A DNA stretch of 64,000 nucleotides. Origin: Sarocladium kiliense (taxonomy: Eukaryota; Ascomycota; Sordariomycetes; Hypocreales; Sarocladiaceae). Position numbers and translations under genes: made by a program. Under the pieces are notes generated by a model. The model ran no database searches, was not told the origin of the DNA, and saw only the letters and a program-made list of their open reading frames with translations. The stretch covers positions 22,160 to 86,159 of the forward strand of contig JAUZTG010000025.1 in assembly GCA_030734395.1 (NCBI GenBank), written 5' to 3'. Shown one piece after another: positions 1 through 8,943 of this stretch (position 1 is the first letter of the stretch; every line of letters begins with the position of its first letter).

Positions 1-2
1 GG

Positions 3-923
3 TACGACATTGAATCACCTTCTACATGCAATTGGCTTCTTGAACAACAAGAATACCGCGAGTGGCTTGACCTTGAATATTTCTCCAAACACCATGGCTG
101 TTTGTGGATCATAGGTGAACCTGGCATCGGCAAGTCAACACTCATGAAGTTCGCCTCCCTAGCGCTGGAGGAGGCGGCGGCGCGTAGGCGACAGGTGCCG
201 TGCCGAGAACTCGTTCTGGCGTTCTTCCTCGATCCGCGGAGTAGCGACCCCGAAGGTTCAATCACGAACCTGTTCCGTTCTTTGCTCTTCTCATTGCTGG
301 AAAACTACACAGATCTACAGACGGTCCTTGATGCCACCGTAACAAGTTCTCCAGAGCAGCTCTTTGGGCCTGATGGACTCCGGACGATCTTGTGTGATGC
401 ACTACTTCGACTTGGGAACCGGCAATTCACATGCTTTGTTGATACTGCCGGACAAAGTCGTCAAGTAGGGCTTCTGTTAGAATGGATCCAACACATTGTC
501 AACCATTCGGGGTCGACTAAGGGCAGGGTTCGATTCTGCGTCTCTTGCCGGCACTCCTCGCTGAATGGATCACTGATCGGCAGCCATGTGATGCTGGAAA
601 ATGCACCTAGTCACTTGGAGGCTTTGAAGGTGTACGTGGAGAGGCGTCTTAACGATCCGAGGCTGAAGACTGAGGTTATTGATAGAGCCCACGGCAACTT
701 CTCTTGGGCCGAGCACGTCATCAAAGATCTGAACAACCTTGACGAGAGCGGCATGCCAGTCAGGGATCGCCTCAACGAATTGCCAGCTGACCTGCATGAG
801 CTTTTGTTGCATCTGAAGGACAGAGATGCGAAGGAAATGGCCGAGGAGTTATCCTTCGCTCACATGTACCAGCAAGGCAGCAGAGTCCAGAGTCATGGGT
901 TTGTCGCCGGCCAGAGGAAATGA
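3..923 (+). pseudogene. NACHT/NLR (STAND) fragment, 5' end outside window
   Basis: The frame is open to the left edge, so the gene starts before the window. The visible part begins with the linker usual in fungal NLRs (TCNWLLEQQEYREWLD), then a P-loop GEPGIGKST at about nt 114-140, and the downstream NACHT block with RLNELPADL near nt 769-795. Fungal STAND proteins of this kind are NTP-driven switches in incompatibility and programmed cell death. Two oddities stand out. The Walker B segment reads CFVDTAGQ near nt 430-460, where the family normally has an Asp-rich hhhhDALDEC-type motif. The frame also stops at 921-923 soon after the NACHT module, with no repeat domain. I read it as a truncated, probably non-functional copy. 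An unrecognised intron after nt 900 is the alternative. Confidence 0.7.
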
Positions 924-1300
924 GTGAAGATAAAATGGATCTGGTTGGAAGGGGGAAGAGAAAGGAGAAGGAGAGATGACAGGGATGGAGCACAGTAGTG
1001 ATATGCTGGCAGTGCAAGACGTGCATAGTACCCGATGAACCTCGGCACTGGAAATACTACCTTCTAAGGGAGTGGCATGGCCTGAAGGAGAAGAGACGGG
1101 CGGACGACGGTCGACTCACTGTCGACGTCCGATCTCCGCTCCACTGTGGAAGGCGTGCTCCCCAAGGGCAGCGCGCAGGACCGCGCCCGTTGTCGCCGGA
1201 GATTCGGCAGCTTGAATACATAACAAAGGACGATGAAGTGCTCACCACCCAGAGATATGCCAGTATACCAGTGATACCGGTACCAACTTCTTGCCTCCTG
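924..1300. other. Gene-free stretch
   Basis: Between the NLR fragment and the TM2-like gene I see no supported gene, RNA or repeat. The open frames here are short and lack family resemblance. Confidence 0.5.
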
Positions 1301-1879
1301 CTAGTACCTCCATTCATCTGAGCTGCCTCCAGGGCATCCTGGCGTTCCATAGACGCCACCCACAATCCAGAGCGTGATGTCGACCAGCTTCCAGAGAATG
1401 ACCAAAGCAAGCAGCAACCGTGAGAGACCGCCAATCCGTTCTTTCCTCAAAGCAGCGTGGGCAGCTGTTGTCTGAACGATGACTGCGCACAACATCTTCG
1501 AAGTCGCCAGAGCCCAATGATGGGCATACCATTGATCCACACCCCAACTTCCGAGGTACAGGGCAAGAAGCATAGCAGTGCGTTCCTGGCGGTAGCAACG
1601 GTTGGTCGTGGGTCTCTCGCCAAAACCACCCCAGCGGCGGAGGACTTTGGGATTCCAGATGACAACTTCACCAAGCGGAGGTTCGACGCAAGACAGAGTT
1701 GCCCCTACACAGGCGCAGATGACGCCGGTGAAGACATAAGCCGCAAGGAGAATCCTGTAATGGGTCCGTATCCAACGAAGAGCCCAGGAGGTCGCCCAGA
1801 GTGACTCGTCATCGTGCACGCCGAGGAGCCTCCGTTGAGATTCGCAGTCTCTACCTCCGCGGAACTTGAGAGAGGTCAT
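1301..1879 (-). CDS. TM2-domain-like membrane protein
   Basis: The gene encodes 192 residues from an ATG at 1877-1879. There is a hydrophobic helix at about residues 43-63. A hairpin-like pair follows at about 100-145, beginning with ERTAMLLALYLGSWGVDQWY, which resembles the TM2 domain signature (a charged residue, then Leu-rich helix, GxxGxDxFY). A last helix lies at about 155-175. The pattern predicts an integral membrane protein with four segments. TM2 proteins are widespread and mostly of unknown biochemical role. It stands alone on the minus strand, and no intron is needed to read it. The assignment rests on the motif only; an unrelated small membrane protein is possible. Confidence 0.55.
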   Translation of the reverse strand: MTSLKFRGGRDCESQRRLLGVHDDESLWATSWALRWIRTHYRILLAAYVFTGVICACVGATLSCVEPPLGEVVIWNPKVLRRWGGFGERPTTNRCYRQERTAMLLALYLGSWGVDQWYAHHWALATSKMLCAVIVQTTAAHAALRKERIGGLSRLLLALVILWKLVDITLWIVGGVYGTPGCPGGSSDEWRY

Positions 1880-3049
1880 GGTGAGGATGAAGGGAGATAC
1901 CCTAACCCAAATGCTTCGGAAAATTGTTTCTAGCTCCTGTGGTCAAACGGTTGTAAAGAAGGCGATGCACTCGCCAGGAGGAAGTATGATTTTTATAGCG
2001 TCGTTATTGACAATCCTGTCTTAGTGGGAAGAACGAGTACTCGGGCCGCCGCAGTAACCTGGGTGAAGGCGATGTGATCCAAGGCAGACCAGGGAGGCTA
2101 TGCGGTCACAGCTTGTTCCGGACACAGGGACGGATTCGATTTGCCGGCGCTACAAAGGCATCACATGTCACGGTCCGCATTTCACCTGAACGAGATGGAA
2201 ATGCGCCGGACCAGTCTTTCATACCGGGAGGATTGATCGTTGGAAGAGGACAGTGGGTAGTTGATCCTCTCATTACCCCACTTGTCTCCAGCCTGCGTGA
2301 CTACCTCGCCCTCGCAAGTGAAACCAACCCAATGGTGAAGGCCAGAATGCTCCTGCCTTTGCAGTAAGCCCAGCTCCGCACGAAGCTTTACCACGTACCT
2401 TGCCAATGGCATGAGGACAGCCAATGAAAGTCCAACTGTTCAAAGGCCACTCTCTCAAATTACGTTGCGCTATTGGACGGGCCTGCCGGTCGCAAATGAA
2501 GCTGTCGACATTGTCCAGCACAAAAAGGCGAAAGTGCAGAAATGTGTCATTTTAAGAGCCAGATCAGTACGTCCACTTTGCGTCTGATCCAGAGATGGAC
2601 CTTTGGGACACCCTAAAGTCGTACCAGAACCTGTGGTATGGGTACGGCCAGCATCGCCATACTGAGGCAGAGCTACCCTGAACCTTGAGTTCAAGGCTGC
2701 AGGTCAAAGCTACGTGTAGTTCGTGCTGTAACTACATACTCATCAGGCGCGGATATGCAGAGAATCTTGGCTTCCTAGACGGAGGGGGATCACAAAGTGA
2801 TTGGCGCACAGGTGGTGAGTACCTTTAGGTGATTGGTAAACATGTAAGGTAAGCTGGTCCCTGGCTACTTTGAATGACATTGACACTGTCTGCCGGCCGA
2901 CCCAGACCAAGCCTGCGAGCTCTGGCTTGTAGTCGTACGTATTGCGACACGCTGACCCAAGATAGCCGCAGAGTGGACCGATTTTGCACCGCAACGGGTT
3001 CGTGCTTGGTACAGTTCACGGCTCATCAACTCTCCTCTGGGATCTCTCG
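1880..3049. other. Gene-free stretch of 1.2 kb
   Basis: Only short overlapping frames on both strands are present, none with recognisable domains or convincing start context. It probably holds the upstream region of the TM2-like gene and unassigned spacer. Confidence 0.4.
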
Positions 3050-3056
3050 TATATAA
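3050..3056 (+). promoter_or_regulatory. TATA-like element of the RING-H2 gene
   Basis: TATATAA lies about 85 bp upstream of the ATG at 3141, a usual spacing for fungal promoters. It is a sequence match only. Confidence 0.35.
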
Positions 3057-3392
3057 CGTACCACGGCCACCAACCCACTCCCTGAGGCACCTTTCTCATA
3101 ATCCATTTCCGCAGCCGCCATCGAGATCTTGCGCAGTACCATGGATGATTCAATTAAGTCTTTGGAACCCACCATGAGAGGATCCTGGCCTAGAGGGCTC
3201 AGGTCCCCCGATCCTGGGCCCACTGAGGTAGTCGAATCCGATCCCAAAGAACGCTTCCTGAGCAAAGCTCAGGAGGGAATGTGCTCCAACCATGAAGCTC
3301 TGGATGACCGAACGTCTACTCTCGATGAAGCGGGATCCTCCACTGAGCGAGAAAACCAAGGCTTTGCCACACAGCATGTCCAGGACCACGAA

Positions 3393-3420
3393 GAAGCGGT
3401 AGAAAGGAAGCGGTAGAAAG
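3393..3420 (+). repeat. Perfect 14-bp tandem duplication (two units)
   Basis: The unit gaagcggtagaaag occurs twice head to tail. Because 14 is not a multiple of three, it shifts the RING-H2 reading frame and places a TAG stop in it. Confidence 0.9.
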
Positions 3421-3520
3421 GCCAAAGAAACATTGCGAGCCTAATACCGGCGGCTCAGAAGCACTTCATGTCCAGAGGAAGCCCCTGGAAGAGGGGCTTC
3501 TCCTTACTGAATGCAAATGT

Positions 3521-3567
3521 GTAAGTAGCTGTCTAGAAGCTGTGGGATGCTGCTAACTGGGATATAG
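3521..3567 (+). other. Intron of the RING-H2 gene
   Basis: It has a GTAAGT donor, a TGCTAAC branch site 10 bases before the end of the intron, and an ATATAG acceptor. The exons join in phase 0, giving a Cys-rich junction. Confidence 0.7.
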
Positions 3568-3918
3568 GTCTGCTGCGAAACATGCAAGTCGCCATGCGGG
3601 CTTGGCTGCGCTCAACACGAGCCAGGTGACTGTAAAGCAGCTTGCTGGTCTCACCCCACCTCTGGGGAAAACTGGATGAGGATTCGCGCCGTGGATCTTG
3701 GTTGCAGCGAGCATTGCTCGGATTCTGATGTTCCTTGGCGAAGCGTTCTTGGATGTGGACACTCCTTCCATGACAATTGCCTCGTCAAGTTTTGGGGTGA
3801 CGACTGGGACATTTGGTGTCCTCCTGAAGGCCGAGGTTGCCCGCTTTGCCAAGTAACCTCAAGGTTTCGGTCTCCTTTCTGCTGGGACAGTGGAAAGTGC
3901 TTCCTTCCGTTTGACTAG

Positions 3919-4833
3919 CACTACCTTGTGAATCGACACCTCAAGGCTTCCGACTAAGAAAGGTGTTTGATAATACAAAAGATTTAGCCCTGCTGGAAGG
4001 TTATAGGAGTTCTATTAAAACCAGTCTCGCCTAGACGCAAGCAGCTATCAGGAATGCTCGGATCGTTCTCTGCTCGAGAATCGTCTGTGAAAGTGCACCG
4101 GACTTCTGCCTGTTAGCCAATTACAACTCATGCATTACCCCTGGTTCAAGAGGCCGGGAAATAAACCGCGTTTCCTCGCATGGTTGAGTAACCGTGCAGT
4201 CCTCATCAACATTTGCTGACGCTTCCGACCAATCAACGGCCAGCCTTTGAACCACAAGGATACCCGATACCCCTACTCATTCAAGATGCTTGCAATATCT
4301 CGTGAACCTGCCCGTCTTCCAGAGCTGGGATCATCAAGACTTCATGCGGTCTTGGACCTTCGAGTTTCCCCCCTGAGGCGCGCGCCGGCCAGAACAAGGT
4401 CCACGCCCTGGCAGCTGTCCAGACTGCTCCCGTCAGTGCCGCGGGCCGTACGGGTCCTGTTGGTGATGGGGGGACAAAACCAGCCCCTCCCCACCCAGTC
4501 CGATGAACGAATCAAACGGCGCGGCTTCCGAAGATAGAGAATGGGGGCGAGATCGAGTGACCGGATGGGAATGCGGGTCCGTTTCACAAAGGGATCTCCG
4601 AAGGTGCAACCGACAGCATAAGCTGGAAGTGAAGTATGGAGGTAGAATGTGCAAAAGTTGCTCTTGTTCAGAGTGGCCGCATCATACCGCTAATGTCCAT
4701 GTGACAAAGCTAGCAAATGGACTAAGCTTTCGGTCTGGGGAGAGCTGTGGGCCCAGCAAGGACCCACCATTCAAACGCCGCCGCTTTGAGCGCCAAGTTT
4801 ACCCAACCTTGCATTGTTGTCCGAGCAAAGAAA
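3919..4833. other. Upstream region of the Spok-like gene
   Basis: No supported gene is seen. It contains one degenerate copy of the GGAAA...CGCGTTTCC palindrome at 4157-4175, about 660 bp upstream of the Spok-like ATG. The reading frame of the Spok-like gene continues upstream of its ATG to 4747, but only through a GTG codon. Confidence 0.45.
4157..4175. repeat. Degenerate copy of the GGAAACGCGNCGCGTTTCC palindrome
   Basis: The sequence GGAAATAAACCGCGTTTCC keeps the outer arms (GGAAA and CGCGTTTCC) of the palindrome found in triplicate upstream of both OrsD-type genes at 34.5 and 47.5 kb. Confidence 0.45.
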
Positions 4834-7128
4834 ATGGAAAGCATTGAAGAGTTACGGCGCCAACTCGAAGAAGAGCGGCGCCTACGCGAAGAGGAACAAC
4901 GCCGACGCGAAGAGGCTGAGGATCGCGCAAGACAGAACGAACGTCGACGCGAAGAAGAGCAACACCGACGCGAACAAGAGCAACGCCGACGAGAACAAGA
5001 GCAACGCCGACGCGAAGCAGCCGAGCACTTGACCATCGCATCTCGTCCGCAAACTATCCAGCAATACTTCGAGGCTTGCCATGCGCTCGACCTCTCTGCA
5101 CAAGTCATAACTGACCGTTCCTTGACCACTCAAGGCGAGACCACCAACCCCGTCGGTCGAATCTTCCCTCGGCGCATCATACCATGGAATGATTTCGCAA
5201 CTCGTCAAGAGGAAATCTGGGATGCTCTCTCGACCAGCGACTCGTTCTTTTCCAATACCGCCTTCCCCTCGCAGCATCAGATGGAATACGTCAAGTCGCT
5301 GCTCAGACCCATCAGCAGTGAGATTGGGCTCCGAGACTTCGAACGCGATGTTGTCGAGAACGCCGTGGAAAAGTTGATTCAAGCGGCATCCACAGACGCC
5401 ACTCTGCAGCGCCAGTTGGGCATCCGCGGCACCGTAACGTTCGAGAGCCATACAAATCTAGGAACCAACGAAGACACCATCTCCGAGCCAATGGAGCAAA
5501 TGAGCCTGAGCAGTAACGATGGCCGATCTGTTGTGGCATCAACCCCGAACCCCCGCGCGGCACACAAATCCCGTCGAAAGGCGAAGGGCAAGGGCAATCG
5601 AGCCGACCAGTTCTGCATTTACCGAATGTCGGATGGTGAAAAGATGCCAAAGCTGGCGATCGAATACAAGGCCCCTCACAAGCTGAGTGTTGATGAGGTT
5701 GTGACGGGACTCGAGTCAGCGATTGAACCAGAACGCGACGTAATCAACCAGGATGGCGAGGGCTTCTACTACGCTCGACGACTCGCAGCCGCGGTTGTGA
5801 CTCAGCTGTTCTCTTACATGATCGGCAAGGGCATTCAGTACGGCTACGTCTGCACAGGTCAGGCTTTTGTCTTCCTTCATATCTCGGACGATCCTTCTAT
5901 CGTCTACTACTCAGTTTGCATACCCAAGCTGGACGTCATGGACGAGGATGAGACGAGACTACATCGCACAGCCGTTGCACAAGTCTTTGCCTTTATCCTA
6001 CAAGCTCTTCGCTCGCAGCCGCCCCCTGAATCATGGTACGATGAAGCTGATAGACTTGGCACCTGGGCTGTCGAATACGACGATATCCTACACAGCATTC
6101 CCGCCGAGGAGCGCAGAGGCAAAGGCAAAAAGGCTCGGGTTTCTCTTTACAAACCTCAGCGCTGGAAGGGTTTCGAGAGGTCCCCAATTCGCACCAGGTC
6201 CAAAGCATCCTGTCAGGATACAGACCTCGACAAGGCCCATACAGATGATGAAGAACCGCCGTCTCCTTCCCCGGACCCGCGAAGCTCGAAATCTGTTTTG
6301 GAACCTGCGGCTGCTAAGGAGGCTGTGAATCGTGTCAGCCGCAGAGGTAAAGCACGAGGGCAGGATTCGACACAAAAGCAGAATATACAAGACCGACCTT
6401 TCTGCACTCAGGCATGCCTCAAGGGTCTGGCACATGGTGGGCCAATGGATGAGCATTGCCCAAATGTGAAAAGTCACGGGCAAGACCACATTGACAGGCC
6501 GTCGTTTCTCTCTCTTGTACGAGATCAGCTTGCAAGAGACCGTGGCCGCGATGCAGATTGCGTGTCAATGTATCGATCAGGGGCACGTGGCTCGCTGTTC
6601 AAGGTGCGATTGACGTCCCACGGCTATACGCTCGTTGCCAAGGGTATGCAAAGCGCTCATCAACAATTTCTGCGCCATGAGAACGCGATGTATGACCGGC
6701 TCATTCGCATCCAAGGAACGCACATACCAGTCTGCATTGGAAACATAGAGCTGGTTCGGCCATGGCATTATGACGGCCGCGTGAACTCTCACTTCATGTT
6801 TCTGAGCTGGGCTGGTCGGCCCTTACTCGACTGTCCTGGCGGCTTCGGTGAAGCAGTAGTCGCTGATAGGGTTGCCGAGATATTCAAGGCCATGCACAAA
6901 CTAAGAGTCCTTCACTCTGATGCAGAGCCACGAAATATCTTGTGCGGCGAGGATGGCCAACTCATGGCGGTAGATCTGGAACGTGCAAAGTTCCACGATC
7001 GCCCGCCTCTCAGCGATCTAAGCCCCAATAATCGGACCCGGAAGAGGAAACGAGGTTTGAAGAGACCAAGGGACGAGTTTGCGCAAGAGCTTACGAATGT
7101 TGTGGAGAAGTGTCGCTCAATTACATAG
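4834..7128 (+). CDS. Spok-family protein (spore-killer meiotic driver homologue)
   Basis: The gene encodes 764 residues with no intron. The first ATG in frame is at 4834; the frame extends upstream only via GTG. Domains in order: an Arg/Glu-rich coiled coil with seven-residue periodicity (about 1-65); a PD-(D/E)XK-like nuclease centre with D258 and the E-x-K pair E277/K279 (AIEYKAPHKL); a basic/acidic linker; a Cys cluster C524-x3-C528-x13-C542; and a kinase-like domain (about 580-720) with K603, E616, catalytic HSDAEPRN (D696) and DLE (D714). This order and the Cys spacing match the Spok proteins of Podospora anserina. In those proteins one polypeptide both kills spores that lack it (nuclease needed) and protects carriers (kinase and Cys cluster needed). 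All key residues look intact. Function in this genome is inferred. Such proteins are often mislabelled in databases as an FtsH-type metalloprotease, but no HExxH or AAA module is present. Confidence 0.85.
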   Translation: MESIEELRRQLEEERRLREEEQRRREEAEDRARQNERRREEEQHRREQEQRRREQEQRRREAAEHLTIASRPQTIQQYFEACHALDLSAQVITDRSLTTQGETTNPVGRIFPRRIIPWNDFATRQEEIWDALSTSDSFFSNTAFPSQHQMEYVKSLLRPISSEIGLRDFERDVVENAVEKLIQAASTDATLQRQLGIRGTVTFESHTNLGTNEDTISEPMEQMSLSSNDGRSVVASTPNPRAAHKSRRKAKGKGNRADQFCIYRMSDGEKMPKLAIEYKAPHKLSVDEVVTGLESAIEPERDVINQDGEGFYYARRLAAAVVTQLFSYMIGKGIQYGYVCTGQAFVFLHISDDPSIVYYSVCIPKLDVMDEDETRLHRTAVAQVFAFILQALRSQPPPESWYDEADRLGTWAVEYDDILHSIPAEERRGKGKKARVSLYKPQRWKGFERSPIRTRSKASCQDTDLDKAHTDDEEPPSPSPDPRSSKSVLEPAAAKEAVNRVSRRGKARGQDSTQKQNIQDRPFCTQACLKGLAHGGPMDEHCPNVKSHGQDHIDRPSFLSLVRDQLARDRGRDADCVSMYRSGARGSLFKVRLTSHGYTLVAKGMQSAHQQFLRHENAMYDRLIRIQGTHIPVCIGNIELVRPWHYDGRVNSHFMFLSWAGRPLLDCPGGFGEAVVADRVAEIFKAMHKLRVLHSDAEPRNILCGEDGQLMAVDLERAKFHDRPPLSDLSPNNRTRKRKRGLKRPRDEFAQELTNVVEKCRSIT
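4948..5010 (+). repeat. 21-bp (seven-codon) repeats in the Spok-like coiled coil
   Basis: Units at 4969-4989 and 4990-5010 differ at one base, and the unit at 4948-4968 is more diverged. They encode REQEQRR-type heptads, so gain or loss of units keeps the reading frame and only changes coiled-coil length. Confidence 0.7.
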
Positions 7129-7428
7129 AATGGATCACGGATTCCACAGAAAATCAGCCAGATAAGTCCAGTGTTGGACCACTTAACGCTCACACGAAAG
7201 CCCTGGGCCTGGCTAACGGCTTGGTTCAAAAGCATCATTCTAGGTCTGTGCTCGCTTGCAGGAACTTGTAGGATAAGCGACAACCACAAAGGGGTATGGA
7301 AATCTTGAGGATTACACTGTACTTGTGTTTCACCTCTCCCGGCCTCTTCTAGGATCTTGCGTGATGAGATAGGTTGGACATACAGCCTGAATCATCTACA
7401 CCTTGAATTATTGACACTTCAGATCTGT
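7129..7428. other. Spacer downstream of the Spok-like gene
   Basis: About 300 bp with no gene or repeat that I can support; it presumably holds the transcription end of the Spok-like gene. Confidence 0.4.
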
Positions 7429-7692
7429 TTATGAATTCTTCTGTCTCTTCGGCAATTGCGCTGTGCAGGCGGGTGCCGTCCGTTTGGTAGTTCGGCTGCT
7501 CACTGGCATCTCTTCGGAAATTCGCAGCAGAAGATTCTCAGTGCGTTCAAGCCTGTCATTGATCATGCGGAATTGTCGAAAATACTCGGGGTTTCCGGAA
7601 CATAAGTGGCTTTTCGAGGTTTTCTTGCCCTTTTCCCTGTTGCTGCGGCGAATACCGACTCGTTCACCAGAGCCGGTGGTGGAAGGTAACAT
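7429..7692 (-). CDS. Small hypothetical basic protein, possible coiled coil
   Basis: The frame is 87 codons from an ATG at 7690-7692, on the strand opposite to the Spok-like gene and converging with it. It has a basic N-terminus, a short amphipathic stretch around RMINDRLERTENLLLRISEE, and a basic tail. No family is recognised. It could be one exon of a larger gene or chance; the gene call is weak. Confidence 0.3.
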   Translation of the reverse strand: MLPSTTGSGERVGIRRSNREKGKKTSKSHLCSGNPEYFRQFRMINDRLERTENLLLRISEEMPVSSRTTKRTAPACTAQLPKRQKNS

Positions 7693-7886
7693 AGCAACTC
7701 TTGTGGTAGGAATTTCGTGCCTCGCTAACTGTAAAAGCTCTCGAGGACCATGAAAAGACTGTCCTAAGTTTTCTGTAGTAACAGGTTGAGTATCAAGCTT
7801 TGCCGCGCCTTGTTAGCTTTTCTAGGATCAAGTGAACGTGAGACATCGGGGTTCACCTCTTGGTACACATCGGCGTCTTCGTCAAC

Positions 7887-8510
7887 ATGGACAGGAAAAA
7901 CATCAACGAATCTGTATCGAGCGCTCAAAAACATGGTCTTGACGCAGATGCCTGCCCCCCATGGGTACGTGAAGCAATGGCAAGGGCTCAGCAGCTATGG
8001 CGCCCAGAGCAAGCTATTACCAGACCTGGGTTTTCCAAGAAGGAACTAGAGCTTAGGCTGACATTTCAGAATCATATCCTTAACTCTATGCACCTTCATC
8101 GTGGTCCAGATGAGATCGAATTTACACTTCACTCGGCTCTTGTGGCGTCTCAATCGCCAAAGATTGACAGGCTTCTCAATAAACAATTTAAAGAAGACTT
8201 AGAACATCGAGTAAAATGCCCATACGTCGACCAGGAAACTTTTGTGCGCTTCAGTCAGTACCTATACACAGGTTGGTACTACGAAGCGCAGCCTGAGAAG
8301 CGCCCAGTGTCGGGAGAAAATGCTACAAACCAGCAAGATTCCGAACAGTCCATGGAATCGCAGCCAACAAAAATCAAGAAGATTCACGGTCACAATTCTC
8401 TCTCGCCCAAGTTGGTACGTTACAGAAGGTACCAGGTTCGTGATGAGCCCCATCATGTCCGCATCTCGTGCACCAGGGAATTGTCGTCGAGCTGCCCCTC
8501 TTCTCACTGA
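7887..8510 (+). CDS. BTB/POZ-domain protein, C-terminally short
   Basis: The ATG is at 7887 (the frame extends upstream only through TTG) and gives 207 residues. The central part, with FTLHSALVASQSPKIDRLL followed by ETFVRFSQYLYTGWY, matches the fungal BTB/POZ fold: a self-association module often linking substrates to Cullin-3 or acting in chromatin. After about residue 150 the product becomes low-complexity. It lacks the helical region (often LYVFADKY-like) that usually follows a BTB domain in fungal proteins. A possible GTACGT donor near 8415 could lead to a further exon, but I found no convincing continuation. Its 3' end overlaps an opposite-strand frame (8374-8943). Confidence 0.5.
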   Translation: MDRKNINESVSSAQKHGLDADACPPWVREAMARAQQLWRPEQAITRPGFSKKELELRLTFQNHILNSMHLHRGPDEIEFTLHSALVASQSPKIDRLLNKQFKEDLEHRVKCPYVDQETFVRFSQYLYTGWYYEAQPEKRPVSGENATNQQDSEQSMESQPTKIKKIHGHNSLSPKLVRYRRYQVRDEPHHVRISCTRELSSSCPSSH

Positions 8511-8943
8511 CTGTAGTCTCTGCCGCGTCCAGATCTCCGATTACTGTGCACGGGGTACCAGGGTCTTGTTCATCCGAGCGCCCATCCCAGGAGGAAGAAG
8601 TTGAGACAGGCATGCGGTCCGAAGTATGGATGGCCCGTTGAAACTCGATCGCCACGCACCAGGCACCAAGGTAAGCCAAGTCCACCGTTGTGGTCAGGTC
8701 TGGAGGAAGAGAAAATCCCATTTCCCATGACGCCTCCACAATCATCCACAGCGCTACTGAGATACCCGATTTCTCAGGACATGTCGTGAGGTCGGGGAAG
8801 CGACGTGCGCAAATACGCCTGAGAACTCGGGTGAGGAGGCGCAGGTTCCAGGGTCCGGAAGGAGTGACCGTGACATTTACTAGGTGACCCCCTGCAACTT
8901 TCCTGTTCGCAATGAGCGCGTCAAGGTCAGGGATTGCAACCAT
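8374..8943 (-). CDS. Hypothetical protein
   Basis: The first ATG is at 8941-8943 (the frame extends upstream only by TTG), giving 189 residues. The middle carries hydrophobic stretches such as SGISVALWMIVEASW and VDLAYLGAWCVAIEF, and the tail has a Cys/His group (CTRCGHDGAHHEPGTFC). I do not recognise a family. It overlaps the 3' end of the BTB gene on the other strand, so at least one of the two ends is probably wrong. Confidence 0.35.
   Translation of the reverse strand: MVAIPDLDALIANRKVAGGHLVNVTVTPSGPWNLRLLTRVLRRICARRFPDLTTCPEKSGISVALWMIVEASWEMGFSLPPDLTTTVDLAYLGAWCVAIEFQRAIHTSDRMPVSTSSSWDGRSDEQDPGTPCTVIGDLDAAETTVSEKRGSSTTIPWCTRCGHDGAHHEPGTFCNVPTWARENCDRESS

Larger units (their letters stand above)
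3141..3918 (+). pseudogene. RING-H2-type zinc finger protein, frame broken by a 14-bp tandem duplication
   Basis: The first ATG is at 3141. The frame runs to a stop at 3414-3416 inside a perfect 14-bp tandem duplication (3393-3406 and 3407-3420). Taking away one unit restores an uninterrupted frame into the downstream part. A well-formed 47-bp intron follows at 3521-3567 (GTAAGT donor, TGCTAAC branch site, ATATAG acceptor). The last exon is Cys-rich and ends in C-x-H-x2-H-x2-C (CGHSFHDNC) and a CPLC pair, the second half of a RING-H2 finger. RING fingers are usually E3 ubiquitin-ligase modules. The first Cys pair of the finger is not obvious, so it may be atypical. The product is either a recent pseudogene or a sequence/assembly slip. 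Confidence 0.55.

Noticed and set aside
480..545. Possible tRNA B-box (ggttcgattc)
   Set aside because: It lies inside the NACHT coding frame, and no A-box or cloverleaf can be built around it. No tRNA gene was found in the window.
4747..4833. Upstream extension of the Spok-like frame
   Set aside because: It begins with GTG, and the added 29 residues show no coiled-coil pattern. The ATG at 4834 starts exactly at the heptad region.
4722..5129. Antisense frame rich in Ser/Arg opposite the coiled coil
   Set aside because: It is a shadow of the repetitive Arg/Glu codons on the other strand.
4834..7128. FtsH-type metalloprotease for the 764-residue protein
   Set aside because: No HExxH zinc site and no AAA ATPase module. 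The kinase, nuclease and Cys motifs fit the Spok family.
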